Assembly (NCBI GenBank): GCA_013339895.1
Contig: JABACO010000011.1
Location: forward strand, 6,499,027 to 6,563,026
Reading direction: 5' to 3'
Length of the DNA stretch: 64,000 nt
Origin: Ephydatia muelleri
Taxonomy: Eukaryota; Porifera; Demospongiae; Spongillida; Spongillidae
The translations under genes and the position numbers were made by a program. Shown here piece by piece: positions 1 to 11,200 of the stretch (position 1 is its first letter; each line of letters opens with the position of its first letter). The notes beneath the pieces are model-generated. The model worked only from the letters and a program-made list of their open reading frames with translations, did no database searches and was not told where the DNA came from.

Positions 1-3000
1 GAACAGTTCCCCCACACGTCCAGCCAATGCATGGAGTGCATGTACCTCTGCAAGCCAGCCAGACCCAGGCTCCAGTCCCAGCCAGAGTCCTCCACAGCAG
101 ATGTCCTTCCAGGGAACATTCGCATCAAGGTCACCGACGAAAATGGAGAGTCCCTGAGCATAACATCGCAGAGTGGAGCCCCCCAGAGCGTAGCATCACA
201 GAGTGGAACCCCCCAGGTAGCCCAGAGCGTAGACCCACAGAGCATTACATCACAGAGCAGTGTTGGTGCAGAGTGTGGTAGTGCTGGTGAGGTTGGAACG
301 ATGCCAAGTCTTGTCTCCAGTAGCGAATGTGCGGAAGACAAGAACAAGCTCACCGGTCCCCAGGAAAACATTGAGCCGAAGAGCTCCAGTACTGAGAATA
401 GCACGGAAGAGACTGACTCTCAGGAAGATGCCAGGTAGGTGGAAGCTGGTGTGGTGGGAGCTGGTAGTGGAGGCTGGTAGGTGGAAGCTGGCAGGCTTGC
501 TGGGTTTGCCGTATAGTGGTAAACCTTCTGAGGATGCAAACTTTAGCGAATTGTACACTAAGATTTCGCAGGGAAAAAGATTTCGGCGGGAAATCTTTTT
601 CAGGGATGCCTCTCTTCTCTTGCTTGCGTATATGGGTGTGACCCAAAAAAAATCTTTACTGACAGTCTTCAAACTTTTGCCATCCTTGAAAGTTTCCTGC
701 TAGCAGTAATCTGTATGTGCTATAATGCTCTTCCCCCTGTCCCTTCTATCTCCTTTGTTGGACCCGACGCCGCCGCCCGGCGCGCAAACACCTCGGACGC
801 CCGCCGCCCTTCCCGGCGCCGCACACCATACCACACCCGCACACACCGCGCCCGACCCGCCGGGCAGACACCCCCGAGACCGGACCGGCCGCGCAGAACC
901 CGCGCCCGGCCGGCCCCAAAAACACCCCTGCCAGGCCCGCCGCGCAGACACCCCTGCGCCCGACCTCAAACACCCCTTTCCCTTCCCTCCTCACACACCC
1001 CTCTCTTTCTCTCCTCTCACAAACCCTCTCCTTTCCCTCCTCTCACACACCCCTCTCCTTCCCTCCTCTCACACACCCCTCTCCCTTCCCTCCTCTCACA
1101 CACCTTCTCCTTCCCTCCTCTCACACACCCCTCTCCCTTCCCTCCTCTCACACACCTTCTCCTTCCCTCCTCTCACGCACCCCTCTCCCTTCCCTCCTCT
1201 CACACACCCCTCTCCCTTCCCTCCTCTCACATACCTTCTCCTTCCCTCCTCTCACACACCCCTCTCCTCTCACACACCTTCTCCTTCCCTCCTCTCACAC
1301 ACCCCTCTCACCCTTGTCTCTTGTTCTCTGCAGTGTGTCTTCCAGCACCACACAGTCTATCAGTGTTGAGGATCAGGGTGCAGAGGAGAAGAGACGGCTA
1401 CATGCCATGGTGCTGGACGTCATTTTCAGCCTCAGCAGTGACATCAGTCTGCGCAGAAATCTGAACAACTTGAATACGTAAGTGGTGACTGACCGAAACG
1501 ATGTTGGAAGTGATGATGGGGGTGTTGCTGTGAGAGGGGGGAGGGGTGCATGCATGGTGGAGGGAGTGGCAGACGGTGATTGTGATGGTTTGGTGCGTGG
1601 GAGGGAGAGATCGTGGTGGAGGTGGTATGTGGGGAGAGTAGAATAAAGCTGTTCAGTACACACATATGCATGATAGTGGAATAATTTGCAACATTGTTGT
1701 GTAGGTCAATTTAAATTCCACAGCAGTGAAGTCTTTTTTTTTTCTTTTTTTTTCTTTTTTCTCTAACCTTTTCTGGGATGGAGGGAGGTACAACTGTAAT
1801 CCAATTTTTTTTTTTAATCTATTCAATGTACATGTATAATGCACATGTAGCAATGTGACTTGTTTTCCCATAGGATGCCTTTAGATGCACAATCTCACAT
1901 GTGAACTACATTAGTGTGTCCCTCATCTGAAGTACAGTACTTAGAGAGCCCAACACTGTAGTGCATAGTATTACCCACATTTAGTACATAACCCGTAATT
2001 GTATGAGCTCCCCCCCCCCCTGTAAAAACAACAAGCATCCGTGTTTAGGTTGTTTCAGTATCATCCTTCTGTTGCTTAGTGGTTACATACCTCCCTACCT
2101 TACCTTGCTTCCTTCTCAGTCCCAACAGTGTGTGGGTGTGTGCATGTGTGTGTATGTGTGTGTGTGCATGTGTGTGTATGTGTGTGTGCATGTGTGTATG
2201 TGTGTGTGCATGTGTGTATGTGGATGTGTGTGCATGTGTGGGTGTGGCCTTTGTCTATTGTGCAATCACAACACACCCACACTGGTTATGCACACCTGGC
2301 TGGACCGCATACCACACCCCTGATAAAACCTAAAGGGGTCAATGGCAGCATCTGTAGCACATCGATTCTGACACACGTGCTGCGAGCATGGACTAGTATA
2401 GCGGGCTCGTGGTCTTGTGGGCAGCAGTGGGTTCTTGAGAAATAGATAACAGTATTCACGGCAGGCATATGGAGTCCCCAAGTTGATGACTTTGATGTGA
2501 TTATCCAATTAGAAGTAGAAATGGTTGTCACAACAAATAGTTTCAGGGAGTGGCCCCAAAATAACTAGTGAGCTTAATGGTGGTCTGCGGACAGCTGATC
2601 TCTGTGTTGGCATACAGCCTTCTTGCTTGTCAACTTGTGTAATGTCCCCCCCCTTTTTTTTATTTAGATTATCACATTTTGGGGGGGGGGGGGGGGGGGG
2701 GAAACTAGGCCACCACCTATGTAATTCATAGTGATGAGGATGAGACATAGAGAGAAACAAAGATGCATTGTCTTGCATTGTCTCCATTGGTTACTGTGCC
2801 TTGTCCCCTGTGTGCAGAATATGGCAGAAATACACCACCCTAGGACAAGATGTCTGCCTCTACTGCAAGGTGATGGACTTGCTCTCCCAGTACCCATACC
2901 GTCTCTCAACACGGAGGTTCATACAGGGCAAATTTGAGTGCCTCAAGTTTGAAGTGGTGAGTACTGTTTAATTTTTATTATTTTTGGGGAGGGGGGGAGG

Positions 3001-3135
3001 GGGGTAAATATATTTTGTTTATCTTGGTATAACAAGATAAGAGGGAGGGGAAATATGCTGGAATGTATTGAATACATTTCAGGATGGTTGATATGTGTTG
3101 CCTTGTTACTACTGAGGACACGTTCCCCACAAGGG

Positions 3136-3172
<37 letters not shown>

Positions 3173-3889
3173 GGATGGAGGGGTCAGGATAGCAGCTCAC
3201 CTCCATTGTCCACCACACCTGAAGATTGGCATCATTTTCACTAATGAAGAGGACAAAGGTGATAACAGCTGAACCAACAAAAGGGGGGGTGGGGTGGGGG
3301 TGGGGGGAGATGGGCACGTGGGAAGTGAAGGATTAGAGGGTACAAACGAGCTGCATTTGTACCATCCAATCCCTCACTTTCCGTGTGCCTCAATTGCTCC
3401 CCCTGCTGGTTCCTAAAGAGCTGTTATCACCTTTGTCCTCTCTCTCCACCCCTCACCTCACCCTCTCCTTTACAGCTGTTCATCGCCCACTTCACCAACG
3501 AGGGAGATGACGACGCCATCTCCTCGGGCAACAGCAGCAGGGCAGGCAGCATCGGGAGCGAAGAGATGCTCTCGTCAAACGAGTCCGAAGTGAGGCATCG
3601 GCGCCTTCAGAGAGGGAGCGGGTCGGGCATCTTGTCTCCGAGGCAACTCAAGCTGCTGCCACACCAGCAGAAGGGGGAAACGAGACTCTTGGTACCAACA
3701 GGTCCAGGGGACACTGTACCGTCAGGACCTGCGGATGTGACTACTCCTGACACAGCAGGCACGGATACCCAAGGTGCAAGGGCACCACCACCTGTCGTTC
3801 AGAACGATCAGGCAAAGGATTTGAATGCACCAGAGAAGCCTCATGCACAGTTGGCAGTATCAGTGGTCAATGCAACATATGAACTGTGA
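1..3889 (+). CDS. RICTOR: RICTOR homologue, C-terminal exons (5' end outside window)
   Basis: Rictor is the scaffold subunit specific to mTOR complex 2. Four coding exons are read with matching phases: 1-434 (open to the left edge), 1334-1477, 2818-2956 and 3476-3889 (stop TGA 3887-3889). All three introns are GT-AG. The third exon carries QDVCLYCKVMDLL followed by LSTRRFIQGKFECLKF, which matches the conserved animal Rictor C-terminus (QDICLYSEVSHLL, LPCRRFIQELFQDVQF, from memory). The first exon starts in a Cys-rich stretch (CMECMYLC); with the later CLYC it may form the zinc site described in mTORC2 structures, which is inference. Between the two lies a Ser/Gln-rich low-complexity linker, and after LFIAHF comes an acidic, Ser/Pro-rich tail of about 130 aa that is longer than in vertebrates. 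It converges on TRAPPC5, with 345 bp between stop codons. Confidence 0.82.
985..1315. repeat. CT/CACA-rich minisatellite in RICTOR intron 1
   Basis: About 12 copies of a unit of roughly 26 bp built from CCTCCTCTCACACACCCCTC with length variants. The array ends about 20 bp before the splice acceptor of RICTOR exon 2, so it doubles as an extended polypyrimidine tract. GC-rich unique sequence fills 750-985. Confidence 0.85.
2127..2245. repeat. (TG)n-rich tract in RICTOR intron 2
   Basis: Imperfect TGTG/CATG dinucleotide repeat. The rest of intron 2 (1478-2817) shows no gene; it also holds a 21-base poly-G run at 2681-2701. Confidence 0.85.
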
Positions 3890-4030
3890 AATGTGTTTTG
3901 TATACTGCTACCACTTTAAATTAACTTGTTTGTCTTTTGTTATGAAAATTTTGGAATGAGATTAAGCACATGACTAGCTAGAGTCACACACATCACATGC
4001 ACACACACACATCACATGCACATACACATA

Positions 4031-4032
4031 CT

Positions 4033-4105
<73 letters not shown>
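4031..4105. repeat. (CA)n microsatellite between RICTOR and TRAPPC5 stop codons
   Basis: About 75 bp of pure CA in the 345 bp convergent intergenic region 3890-4234. A second, shorter (CA)n lies at 3137-3170 in RICTOR intron 3. I found no canonical AATAAA for either gene in this spacer. Confidence 0.9.
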
Positions 4106-4110
<5 letters not shown>

Positions 4111-4234
4111 CTTACCAGGGTAACTACATTACCAGCCATTGGAAAACAAAATTAGGTGCAAACAAATTAAGAAGATATATATAAGCAGGAGTGGGAAAGT
4201 ATAAACACACAGAGACAGACAATGTAATGCAATG

Positions 4235-5843
4235 TCACTTCTGAGCTTCTAGCATCTTGTCCCGTGACACAGCAGAGTCTTCAAACTTGATCTCAAAGGC
4301 GTGTGTGGTCTGCTCTTTGATGGCAAATGCCCTCACTTTGCAGGGCTGCAAGAGGTGTGGGGAGTGAGAGGATGAGGGTGTGGTGGTCTGCTCACATTCG
4401 TCAAGCTCAACTATGCGTGGTTTCGCTTTCACTTTGTAATTCCATCACTTTACATTCATAATTACAGGGACAGTGTTAGTATAATCCTATGCCAAAAATA
4501 AAGCAATACAACTCTAACTTTGCACCAAAGGATGTATAGGATAATTAATAAGGTTTCCTTAGACACAGCAGCTGTATGGCTTGGGGTCAATGAGTGCAGT
4601 AATTGTGTGTGTTGTGAGTGTGTTGTGAGTGTGTGTTGTGAGTGTGTGTCACATACGAATTGTGAACCATTCAGATAGCCTTCAATGATGCCAGCTATGA
4701 AGGCAGCACAAGTGAGATTGCCTGTCATGAGGCGTGGGATGGAGAGGACAACATTAACTGCATGGTACCAAACTGATGCCTTCATCAGTCCCTCACTTTG
4801 ATCCTTTGGAACAGAGACAAACTTGTTGACCAATGGTTCATCTTCAAACAGGTAATCCGTGATAGTCAAGGACTTGCGTCTTCTAGACAATTAAGTGTAT
4901 TCCCTCTCACAGCTATTTCTTATTCCTTCACCCCCCTCCCACCACTACCCCTCCTCACTTCACCACCCATCCCTTCTCTACGCCCTCCCTTCCCTCCTAC
5001 ACTTCCCTCCCTTCCCCCTCTACTCCTCCCTTCCCTCCTCCACTTTCCCTCCCCTCCCCCCTTCACTCACTCCTTCCTTCTTCCCCCTCCCACTGCACAT
5101 CATAAGGATACAAGTTGATTCCTGTGCAGTGGCCTGTTCCAGTCTGTCCGCCTCTTTACCAAATAAGGTCTGGTGAAAGAACAACATGTAAAATCGAATT
5201 ATGATAGTACACCGCTTGAGTTAGGGAAACAGCAGGGACCTCTAACCATGACGGGTGGGGGGCCATGACGGGTGGGGGGCCATGAGGGAGGGGGACGTGA
5301 TGGAAGGGGAACATGAGGCATGAGGGAGGGACATGAGGCATGAGGGAGGGACACGAGACATGAGGGGAGGGACTAGACCTTGGGGCAGGGGACTAAAGCC
5401 AGTGAACACGAAGGGGTGGGGCCAACAAGGGCTGAACCACTTTGGCATGCTCAAAGACTGCTGATTGAGATGAAAGATAGCTGTGACCCAGTTCTAGAAA
5501 AGATCAATCTTTGCACAGCTTTCCATCTTATCTATTCCAAAATAGGTGATGCTTAATAACTGTTAGTTTATCCTTAATCATAATCCATTATTAATAGACA
5601 GCTCCAATCACTGGTGTCCTGACCCCACCCATCCACAAATAAACATCTCATTCCAAAGAAGTTTAATTAAAATAATTGTTTCACTTGCCTACAACAAACC
5701 TACCAATACTGACTTACTCTCCATAATGATTTCTGGATATACCACAACATATTCACCAAACGTGTTTCTCTTTTGGGTTGCTTCTCCCTCAAGCAGAGCA
5801 CATCAATCATTCTGAAGCCCACATGATATCCAAAATCAGATAA

Positions 5844-5896
<53 letters not shown>

Positions 5897-6101
5897 TATT
5901 GGTGTGGACATGCATGTATTATTGTGTGTTCGTGGACGTGTTGCGTACATTGTCACGTGTGTGTGTGTGTTGTGTGTGTGTGTGTGTGTGTGTGTGGTAT
6001 TGGTGTGGACATGCATGTATTATTGTGTGTTCGTGGACGTGTTGCGTACATTGTCACGTGTGTGTGTGTGTGTGTGTGTGTGTTGTGTGTGTGTGTGTGT
6101 G

Positions 6102-6137
<36 letters not shown>

Positions 6138-6939
6138 GTGCGCGAGCGCGCGCACACAGGTGTATGCAAGTGTGCGCATACGGTACATCAATGCATGGTG
6201 GAGGCAGCACACATCAACATGCATGACCTGCACATGCAAAAATGCAGCACCAATCCCACATCTCAGCCTGCATGCTGACGTCCATGCCTCCTTATCTCAC
6301 TCTCCCTCCATCGCCATTCCAGAAGGTCACCAAGTCCTCTTTGTCAACAGCTTTTAACCAATACAAAGGAGCTCATTTTGTGTACACATGCAAGACCTTC
6401 GGTGCAAAATATTACGAGTGTGCAGCACACACATGCACGCAGACACACACACGCACACACATGCATGTATACACTTACACATACGCGTGCATAACACATG
6501 CCCACACACCCTTCTCTACAATCTCCACACACACACACACTTCTCATGCAGCTGTGTTTGCGACGACACCCTGCCATGGCTGTATTGGACCATCTCTGAG
6601 AAGAGGAACGCGAAGGAACTCAAGTTCACCTGTGTGGATGGGGGAGGGGCACACTTGTGTTACTGGAACGAGTGAAGCAACGTTAATTAGAACCGTTCTA
6701 ATCGAGCACAACAACAGTCAAGCCAGTAGAACCAGCTTCCAAGCCCGTACAGAGTACAATATTATCTAACCAGCGGCATGTGTAATGATCGAGAACGAAC
6801 CGGGCTAAGCTATAACAGCGTGTATGTGTCTATTCTCATTTATAACGGAGGAAACAATAAACCCTACCTCTGCCTTCGGCTTGTTCGGGAGAACCTTATC
6901 GTAGACGGTATCCGTTGGTTTTGTGCGCCGAGCAGACAT
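4235..6939 (-). CDS. TRAPPC5: TRAPP complex subunit 5 (BET3-like fold)
   Basis: TRAPPC5 (yeast Trs31) is a small core subunit of the TRAPP tethering complexes that activate Rab1/Ypt1 on ER-Golgi membranes. Exons in transcript order: 6939-6868 (ATG, MSARRTKPTDT), 6629-6541 (VNLSSFAFLFSEMVQYS), 5844-5718 (GYHVGFRMIDVLCLREK, KRETRLVNML), 5169 to about 5110 (TLFGKEADRLEQAT), about 4872-4797 (FEDEPLVNKFVSVPKDQ), 4721-4657 (NLTCAAFIAGIIEGYLNG) and 4345-4235 (PCKVRAFAIKEQTTH, FEIKFEDSAVSRDKMLE, stop). The order and spacing follow the family (FGKEADKLEQ, EPLINTYISVPK, LNCASFTAGIVE, IKFEE). Phases agree everywhere except exon 4 to exon 5, where no clean GT-AG junction gives the expected spacing; the best option adds about 10 extra residues before SLTITDYLF. 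Intron 5 is only 75 nt. Confidence 0.88.
5845..6540 (-). repeat. TRAPPC5 intron 2: (GU)n at 5' splice site, (CA)n at 3' splice site
   Basis: On the gene strand the intron begins GTGTGTGTGTGTGTGTG directly at the donor (6540 downwards) and ends with about 24 CA units running into the acceptor CACAG (5845). Inside, on the + strand, (GT)n blocks at 5848-5894, 5958-5996 and 6058-6134 are separated by a 103 bp segment (GGTATTGGTGTGGACATGCA...) that is present twice. Confidence 0.85.
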
Positions 6940-7989
6940 ATTCACAGTTGCCTATAATTACAATGACAACACCCTTTTGGTTTTAACTCGTGCTCATGAG
7001 GTTAAATCGTTAAATTAACGGAGTAAAATGGTCTGTCTTTTTTATGCGTGTTAATTAAAAAAAAAAAAGAAAGTTGCGAATGTAATTCGGAAGTCCCTGC
7101 AACATATACAAAATCTCCAAGGTTGTGTAATAAAAAGCCGCCAAAGCGTTGGAGTGGCTATATTCCGCTGCAGCGCATACTAGTGCAACGATGATACCGG
7201 ACGACGTCCCGGACGGCAATAACATTTATGTAAACCATATTGATGGATAAAAAGAGTGCTGTGTTGCGGGACAAAGGATGAGCTACAAGCAATGTGGAGT
7301 GTACAGGCACGGCCATCCTGCAAAGAAAATGGAAGCGCTTCCTCCTTGAAAACTATCAACCCCCAGATTGCCTAGATCCGCAAAACATCGCTCACCACTA
7401 GCAAAAGCTTTGCCGCGTAGGCTACAGCCCTTAGTGGTGGTCGGTGTTTTGTAGATGCAGCAATCTTCTGGGTGGCCGGGCGATAGAAAGGCGCGAGGCA
7501 CAGCGCTTGCATCCACGAACTGAAGGTTAGTTTCAGTACGCCGAAGTGCGTGCGCGTGTGTGTGTGTGTGCTAATAGCAAGTTTATAATGTTAAGGGAGA
7601 GAAAGTATGTCCATTGCATGATTTTACTTTCAGTCTAGCCTTATTTACTTCGCGTGTGTCTACAACTTGCTTAGAAAAGCGTACGATAGCAAATTGTGTC
7701 ATAAGGCGATTCGTACATGCATATTATTTGTGGTCACCGCAGCTAGCTAGCTAGGTATAAGGGGGGACTTATTTGCTGAACTACATTAGTTGTAATGCGG
7801 GAAACAAATTTCCAAGCGGGTCATGCACAGGCGCAGTTCATTGGGCACAGTTCTGCGATGCAGAGCTGCATGCTGCTGACATGGACCAGCGAGTACGCGA
7901 TGTGAATTTTTTAGTACCGTCGTGTCAAGATTGTAACCCTCGCAAAACTAATTAAATAAATCTATAAGGGAAGTTCCCATTGTGTGTGC

Positions 7990-8068
<79 letters not shown>

Positions 8069-8144
8069 GGTCTTTAAACATTGCTGGACTAATTGATCAT
8101 ATACAAAATATTTATGACATTCAAACCATTCTATATCCAAATCT
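6940..8144. other. Spacer between TRAPPC5 start and MTAP 3' end
   Basis: The TRAPPC5 promoter must lie upstream of 6939 on the minus strand, overlapping the stretch 6940-7560, but I see no distinctive element. A (TG)n microsatellite occupies 7982-8066. ORFs at 7283-7516 and 7773-7955 resemble nothing I recognise and lack splice or coding support. Confidence 0.5.
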
Positions 8145-8150
8145 TTTATT
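8145..8150 (-). terminator. Probable MTAP polyadenylation signal AATAAA
   Basis: TTTATT on the + strand reads AATAAA on the gene strand, about 130 nt after the MTAP stop codon, a usual distance for a short 3' UTR. Confidence 0.55.
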
Positions 8151-8278
8151 GCAGTCAGTGTCTTCACAACACCATACTTCACATTCCAAACAGTCATATG
8201 ATGACTGAGACCTTCAGCATTTGCTAGAGTGTTAAGAAGGGAGTGAAGACAAGTGTTAGGTAGCTCCATGGGTCAGCC

Positions 8279-11200
8279 TTACAAAACACACAGTATGCCA
8301 AACCAAAAATGGCTTGCCTTCATCTCCTCGTAAGTCTTGGTCCAGTTGTCCTTTGCAATCACAGGCACTGCTGCACGAATGATTTGTGTGGCTTTCTCTG
8401 CATTCTCTGACAGGGTTCTAAACACTTCATCTACAGTCACCTGAGGCATAGTGAATGTGGGTGGGGCATGATGAATGTATGGAGAAGGGATTGGGAGGGG
8501 AGAAGGAAAAGAAAACAAAAGACTTGAAACAAATGCTGTATTCTCAATGAATAGATTTGAGACACACCAAACAAAGGGCATACAAATTACAACAACAGGC
8601 GACAGTAATGCCAATCTAATTGGTAACCCTAAATCATTTAGAAGACAGGTAAAACGCCACACACTGCTTGAATGTAAGCACAAGGTGAGCATATCCTCTT
8701 CGGTCTCAGAGGTGGAAATAACGGTCGTATACTATTGCCCGCGCAATATGTTCTTTGTGCAACCTATTTGTCCGAACAAGTCGCATCATAATCGGGTGCG
8801 CTAAAAGTGTACTTTGTAAGCAGTTGTACACAGACTAATTATATTCACGAATTATCATAATCGCAACCACAGTTTACATTTGCTGGCAGCTGTGAAATGA
8901 AGCGTGCAATTATGCATCGATGAAACAGATATCTACGCATCAGTGTTTAGCTAACGGCATGACCGCTGGAAGCTAAAAAGTTGGTTGGGGTCGAGGGGGT
9001 ACATGGTATCATGAACTGTACCTGCATGCTGAATAGCCTTCACTTTAGACTAACAGCCATATCATTTTAGCTGCATGCGAGAGATAGCATGCATGCAGGT
9101 GACAAAACAGTGGTGGCAGTGCCGTCCAAAGTCAGGTGTGTGGCAAGCTCACCTTATATATAATATACTGCTGACCTCTAATTTATAAGTCTTGCACTCT
9201 CAACATTCTATACTTCTTAACACACATGCGCACAACCTTTACTCAGGGCTCAAGAGGACCTGTCTTTTATACAACCAGTACCATGGAACAGCTGGAAATC
9301 TGCAGCTGACTAAATGCAAGCAACAACAAATAATAATCAACACAAATCAGAACACATGTAACAGATATATTGACAGCTGGACTACTTCATTGATGCCTGT
9401 ATGTATGTACTGTTACAGTTGCAAGTTTCTTTTTGGTGCCTACACCAGTCATTGTTGCATGCACAAAATTAATGATTATTTTTATTCACAATGTATGGCC
9501 ATAATATTAGGGGGACCTTCATTGCTATTATTATTGAGGGGGAGGGAGGCAGGCACTAAAAAAAAAACACTTTGCCCCTCCACTGCCTCTGAACACTACA
9601 CTGACTAACTGTTTTGTTTCAGCACCACTGTAGTGTACACTCACAGGCATGAATAAACGTTGTGCTGTTTGTCAAATTGGGTGAACAAAAAAATGCATGT
9701 ATTGTGTTTATAGAGGGGTTAAAAGAAAGGCTGACCAATTTAGTCAGTGTGTCATTGTCATGGCTGAGCAATCCTTATTCTTCTTGTCATCTTGTCCTTA
9801 CCAGTTCCTTGTCGATACAACACTGAAGACTGATGCCTTGGCAGAATACTGGTATCAATCATCTCTACTGCTTAAGGAAAACCTACCGTGTAGAAAGAAT
9901 GTACTAATTAGGAAGAACCTACTACTATGGACAGACCTACTGTGTAGAATGATCAGATACTAGAAACTTTGTTTTAATGAGGCTAAGTTGTACATTGAGG
10001 TGGATTGCTCAGCATATTGCAAAACGCAAGGATCATATATATGGTTACAAAAATCAAATGCCATCCCATTCGTTTTTTTTAAAGTAACAGGTCACCTCTT
10101 TGTATGGAACAATGAGAAGAGGAGTCATGGCTTTCATCTGCTGAAAGGTCAATAGAAGAGACGGATTATGTGAGGAAGATAGAGAAGATGGGAATGAAAT
10201 CACTAGAGTGGAGAGTGTAGGAAGTTAGTGTGGACAGTGGGAGAAGAGAGGGAGGAGTGTGGACAGTGGGAGGAGAGAGAGAGTGTGGACAGTGGGAGAA
10301 GAGAGCGAGGAAGAGTGTGGACAGCAGGAGGAGAGAGGGAGGAAAAGAGTGTGGACAGTAGGAGGAGAGAGGGAGGGAGAGAGTGTGGACAGTGGGAGGA
10401 GAGAGGGAGGGAGAGAGTGTGGACAGTGGGAGGAGAGAGGGAGGGAGAGAGTGTGGACAGTGGGAGGAGAGAGGGAGGGAGAGAGTGTGGACAGTGGGAG
10501 AAGAGGGAGGAAGAGAGTGTGGACAGTGGGAGGAAGAGAGTGTGGACAGTGGGAGGAGAGAGGGAGGAAGAGAGTGGACAGAGGGAGGAAGAGAGTGGAC
10601 AGAGAGAGGAAGAGAGTGGACAGAGGGAGGAGAGAGGAAGAGAGTGGACAGTGGGAGGAGAGAGGGAGGAGAGAGGAAGAGCAGTGGAGGAAGAGAGGGT
10701 GGACAGAGGGAGGAAGAGAAGGTGGACAGAGGGAGGAAGAGAGGGTGGACAGAGGGAGGAAGAGAGGGTGGACAGTGGGAGGAAGAGAGGGTGGACAGTG
10801 GGAGGAAGAGAGGGTGGACAGTGGGAGGATGAGTGAGTAGACAGTGGAGGGAGAGCGTGGGTGCATGGAAAGTGGAGGAAGAAAGGGTGGACGGTGGGAG
10901 GAAGAGAGGGTGAACAGAGGAGGAAAAGTGTGCATGTATTCCTCTGGGGCGTTTGTTCCCAAACAAAGAGGTGCTACTGATCATTAGCAGGTGTGCTACT
11001 GATCATTAGCAGGTGTGCTACTGACAGGTGTGTTACTGATATTAGCAGGTGTGCTACTGACAGGTGTGTTACTGATATTAGCAGGTGTGTTACTGATATT
11101 AGCAGGTGTGCTATGATGATTAGGATCATTAGCACGAGTGCGATGTAATGTGCGAGCGAGGAAAGAAAATGGTGGCTCCACGGATGATTATTATTTGTAT

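Noticed and set aside
7952..8269. Minus-strand 105-codon ORF downstream of MTAP
   Set aside because: It lies after the MTAP stop, contains the polyadenylation signal and a (CA)n tail, and fits no family; best read as 3' UTR.
9192..9963. Possible genes at 9192-9608 and 9697-9963
   Set aside because: No domain, no coding bias that I can see, and they sit inside the MTAP intron.
10166..10984. Ser/Pro-rich and Glu/Gly-rich frames of up to 272 codons
   Set aside because: Translations of the purine-rich minisatellite in MTAP intron 4.
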